This document shows positions 5,575-6,503 of a stretch of DNA of 6,503 bases, piece after piece. Position 1 is the first letter of the stretch. Each line of letters begins with the position of its first letter. The notes beneath the pieces are model-generated. The model searched no databases, was not told the DNA's origin, and worked only from the letters and a program-made list of their open reading frames with translations. Origin of the DNA: Candidatus Muproteobacteria bacterium. Lineage in GTDB: Bacteria > Pseudomonadota > Gammaproteobacteria > Acidiferrobacterales > Sulfurifustaceae. The stretch lies in NCBI GenBank assembly GCA_023266455.1, contig JAHFQD010000114.1, forward strand, positions 1 through 6,503, given 5' to 3'. The position numbers were made by a program, and so were the translations under genes.

Positions 5575-6503
5575 TCATTCCGTGGTTTCTAGATGCTCCA
5601 CGACCAACTGCACGCTGCGCTGCCCTTGGTATTCGTTGACGTCGAGTTTAAAGGCGGCCTGCACGCGTGCGCCGTCGAGTTGCATGCCGGCGGCGTCGAA
5701 GGCAATCGCGGACAACGCGCGTCCCCCCGCCGAGGGACGCAGCATGAGCTTCAAGTGCTTCTCGCCGACGATGCGCCGGTCGAGGATGTCGAAGACGCCG
5801 TCGAAAATCGGTTCCGGGAACGCCGAACCCCACGGCCCGCTGGTGCGTAGGATCTCTGCCAGATCAAGCGTGAAATCGGCGGGCGTCAATTCGCCGTCGC
5901 TCATGATGGTGCCGCGAAGGTCGTCTTCCGATAACCAGCGACTTACTTCTTCGTCGAAGGCCAGCGAAAAATCTTGAAAGTGTCGGCGTTCCAACGTCAG
6001 TCCCGCCGCCATGGCGTGCCCGCCGAACTTACGCAGGAGATGCGGATGGCGCGTGGCGACGGCGTCGAGTGCATCGCGCACATGTAACCCCGGCACCGAA
6101 CGCGCCGAACCCTTGATTTCGTTCTCATTGGCGGGCGCGAACGCGATCACCGGCCGATGAATGCGTTCGCGTACGCGCGCGGCGACGATGCCGATGACGC
6201 CCTGATGCCAGGACTCGTCGAATAAACATAAACCGCGCGGCAAATCCGATTCGAGTTGCATCGCCGCGATCGCAGCCGTCGCTTGTTCGCGCATGTCGCG
6301 TTCGATCTCTCGTCGCTCGCGGTTCAACTGATCGAGCGTACGCGCCAGTTCCTGCGCGCGCGACACATCGTCGGTCAGTAGACATTCGATACCGAGCGAC
6401 ATGTCCGTTAAGCGTCCAGCGGCGTTGAGCCGCGGCGCAAGGATAAAACCAAGGTCTGTGGTGCTGAGGCGCGCGACGTCGCGCCCGCCCGCTTCCGCCA
6501 GCG
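5575..6503 (-). CDS. recJ: Single-stranded-DNA-specific 5'-3' exonuclease RecJ, C-terminal part (5' end outside window)
   Basis: RecJ degrades single-stranded DNA 5' to 3' in the cytoplasm, in RecFOR recombination, mismatch repair and base excision repair. The frame stays open to the window edge (first whole codon 6501-6499), giving 308 visible residues of a protein normally about 570 long. The DHH catalytic domain with most metal ligands is therefore not visible. The fragment begins just before PRLNAAGRLTDMSLG (visible residues about 23-37), the RecJ-typical end of the DHH core. A basic helical linker follows, then the DHHA1 domain with SWHQGVIGIVAARVRER and the nucleic-acid-binding GGHAMAAG (about 160-167). 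The C-terminal OB-fold includes GPWGSAFPEPIFDG and the end KLDVNEYQGQRSVQLVVEHL. The alignment to E. coli RecJ, as remembered, runs to the last residues, so the C-terminus is complete. It ends in TGA, 52 nt before cysM on the same strand. Identification is secure. Confidence 0.96.
   Translation of the reverse strand, partial: LAEAGGRDVARLSTTDLGFILAPRLNAAGRLTDMSLGIECLLTDDVSRAQELARTLDQLNRERREIERDMREQATAAIAAMQLESDLPRGLCLFDESWHQGVIGIVAARVRERIHRPVIAFAPANENEIKGSARSVPGLHVRDALDAVATRHPHLLRKFGGHAMAAGLTLERRHFQDFSLAFDEEVSRWLSEDDLRGTIMSDGELTPADFTLDLAEILRTSGPWGSAFPEPIFDGVFDILDRRIVGEKHLKLMLRPSAGGRALSAIAFDAAGMQLDGARVQAAFKLDVNEYQGQRSVQLVVEHLETTE

Noticed and set aside
1..6503. Mobile element, CRISPR array, tRNA/rRNA or defence system
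   Set aside because: No transposase or integrase, no regularly spaced repeats, no structural RNA motifs and no target-site duplications were found. All genes are housekeeping or conserved chromosomal types.

Overview
The window is an ordinary-looking chromosomal stretch of a proteobacterium. It is most likely a gammaproteobacterium, judging from the E. coli-type SpeD, the CysM-type sulfhydrylase and the iron-sulfur RlmD. The base composition looks mid-50s % GC by eye. Every credible gene lies on the minus strand, so the transcription order runs from high to low coordinates: recJ (5' end outside the window) > cysM > a PolB-like DEDDy 3'-5' exonuclease > rlmD > a leaderless YkuD-domain L,D-carboxypeptidase/transpeptidase > nagZ > speD.

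The layout is compact. recJ and cysM are 52 nt apart, and the gap starts with a perfect 8-bp inverted repeat. cysM and the exonuclease are separated by 2 nt. The exonuclease and rlmD overlap by 26 nt if the ATG start of rlmD is right. rlmD and the YkuD gene share an ATGA stop/start. The YkuD gene and nagZ are 6 nt apart, with the nagZ ribosome binding site inside the last YkuD codons. Only speD stands apart, after a 90-nt, partly AT-rich gap, with a TTG start and its own purine-rich ribosome binding site. A weak terminator-like hairpin follows speD. No RNA gene, mobile element, CRISPR array or gene-free stretch above 300 bases was seen.

The genes cover DNA repair (recJ, the exonuclease), cysteine synthesis (cysM), 23S rRNA methylation (rlmD), peptidoglycan recycling (YkuD gene and nagZ) and polyamine synthesis (speD). 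Two points stand out. First, rlmD carries one in-frame TAG at codon 330, exactly where relatives have the acidic residue that follows the second strand of the SAM-binding fold; the remaining 119 codons stay open and conserved. This is either a real nonsense mutation, a sequence error or readthrough. Second, the YkuD protein has no signal peptide and sits next to nagZ, which fits a cytoplasmic L,D-carboxypeptidase of the ElsL type working with NagZ in muropeptide recycling, rather than a periplasmic crosslinking enzyme. I see no clearly new multi-gene system here.
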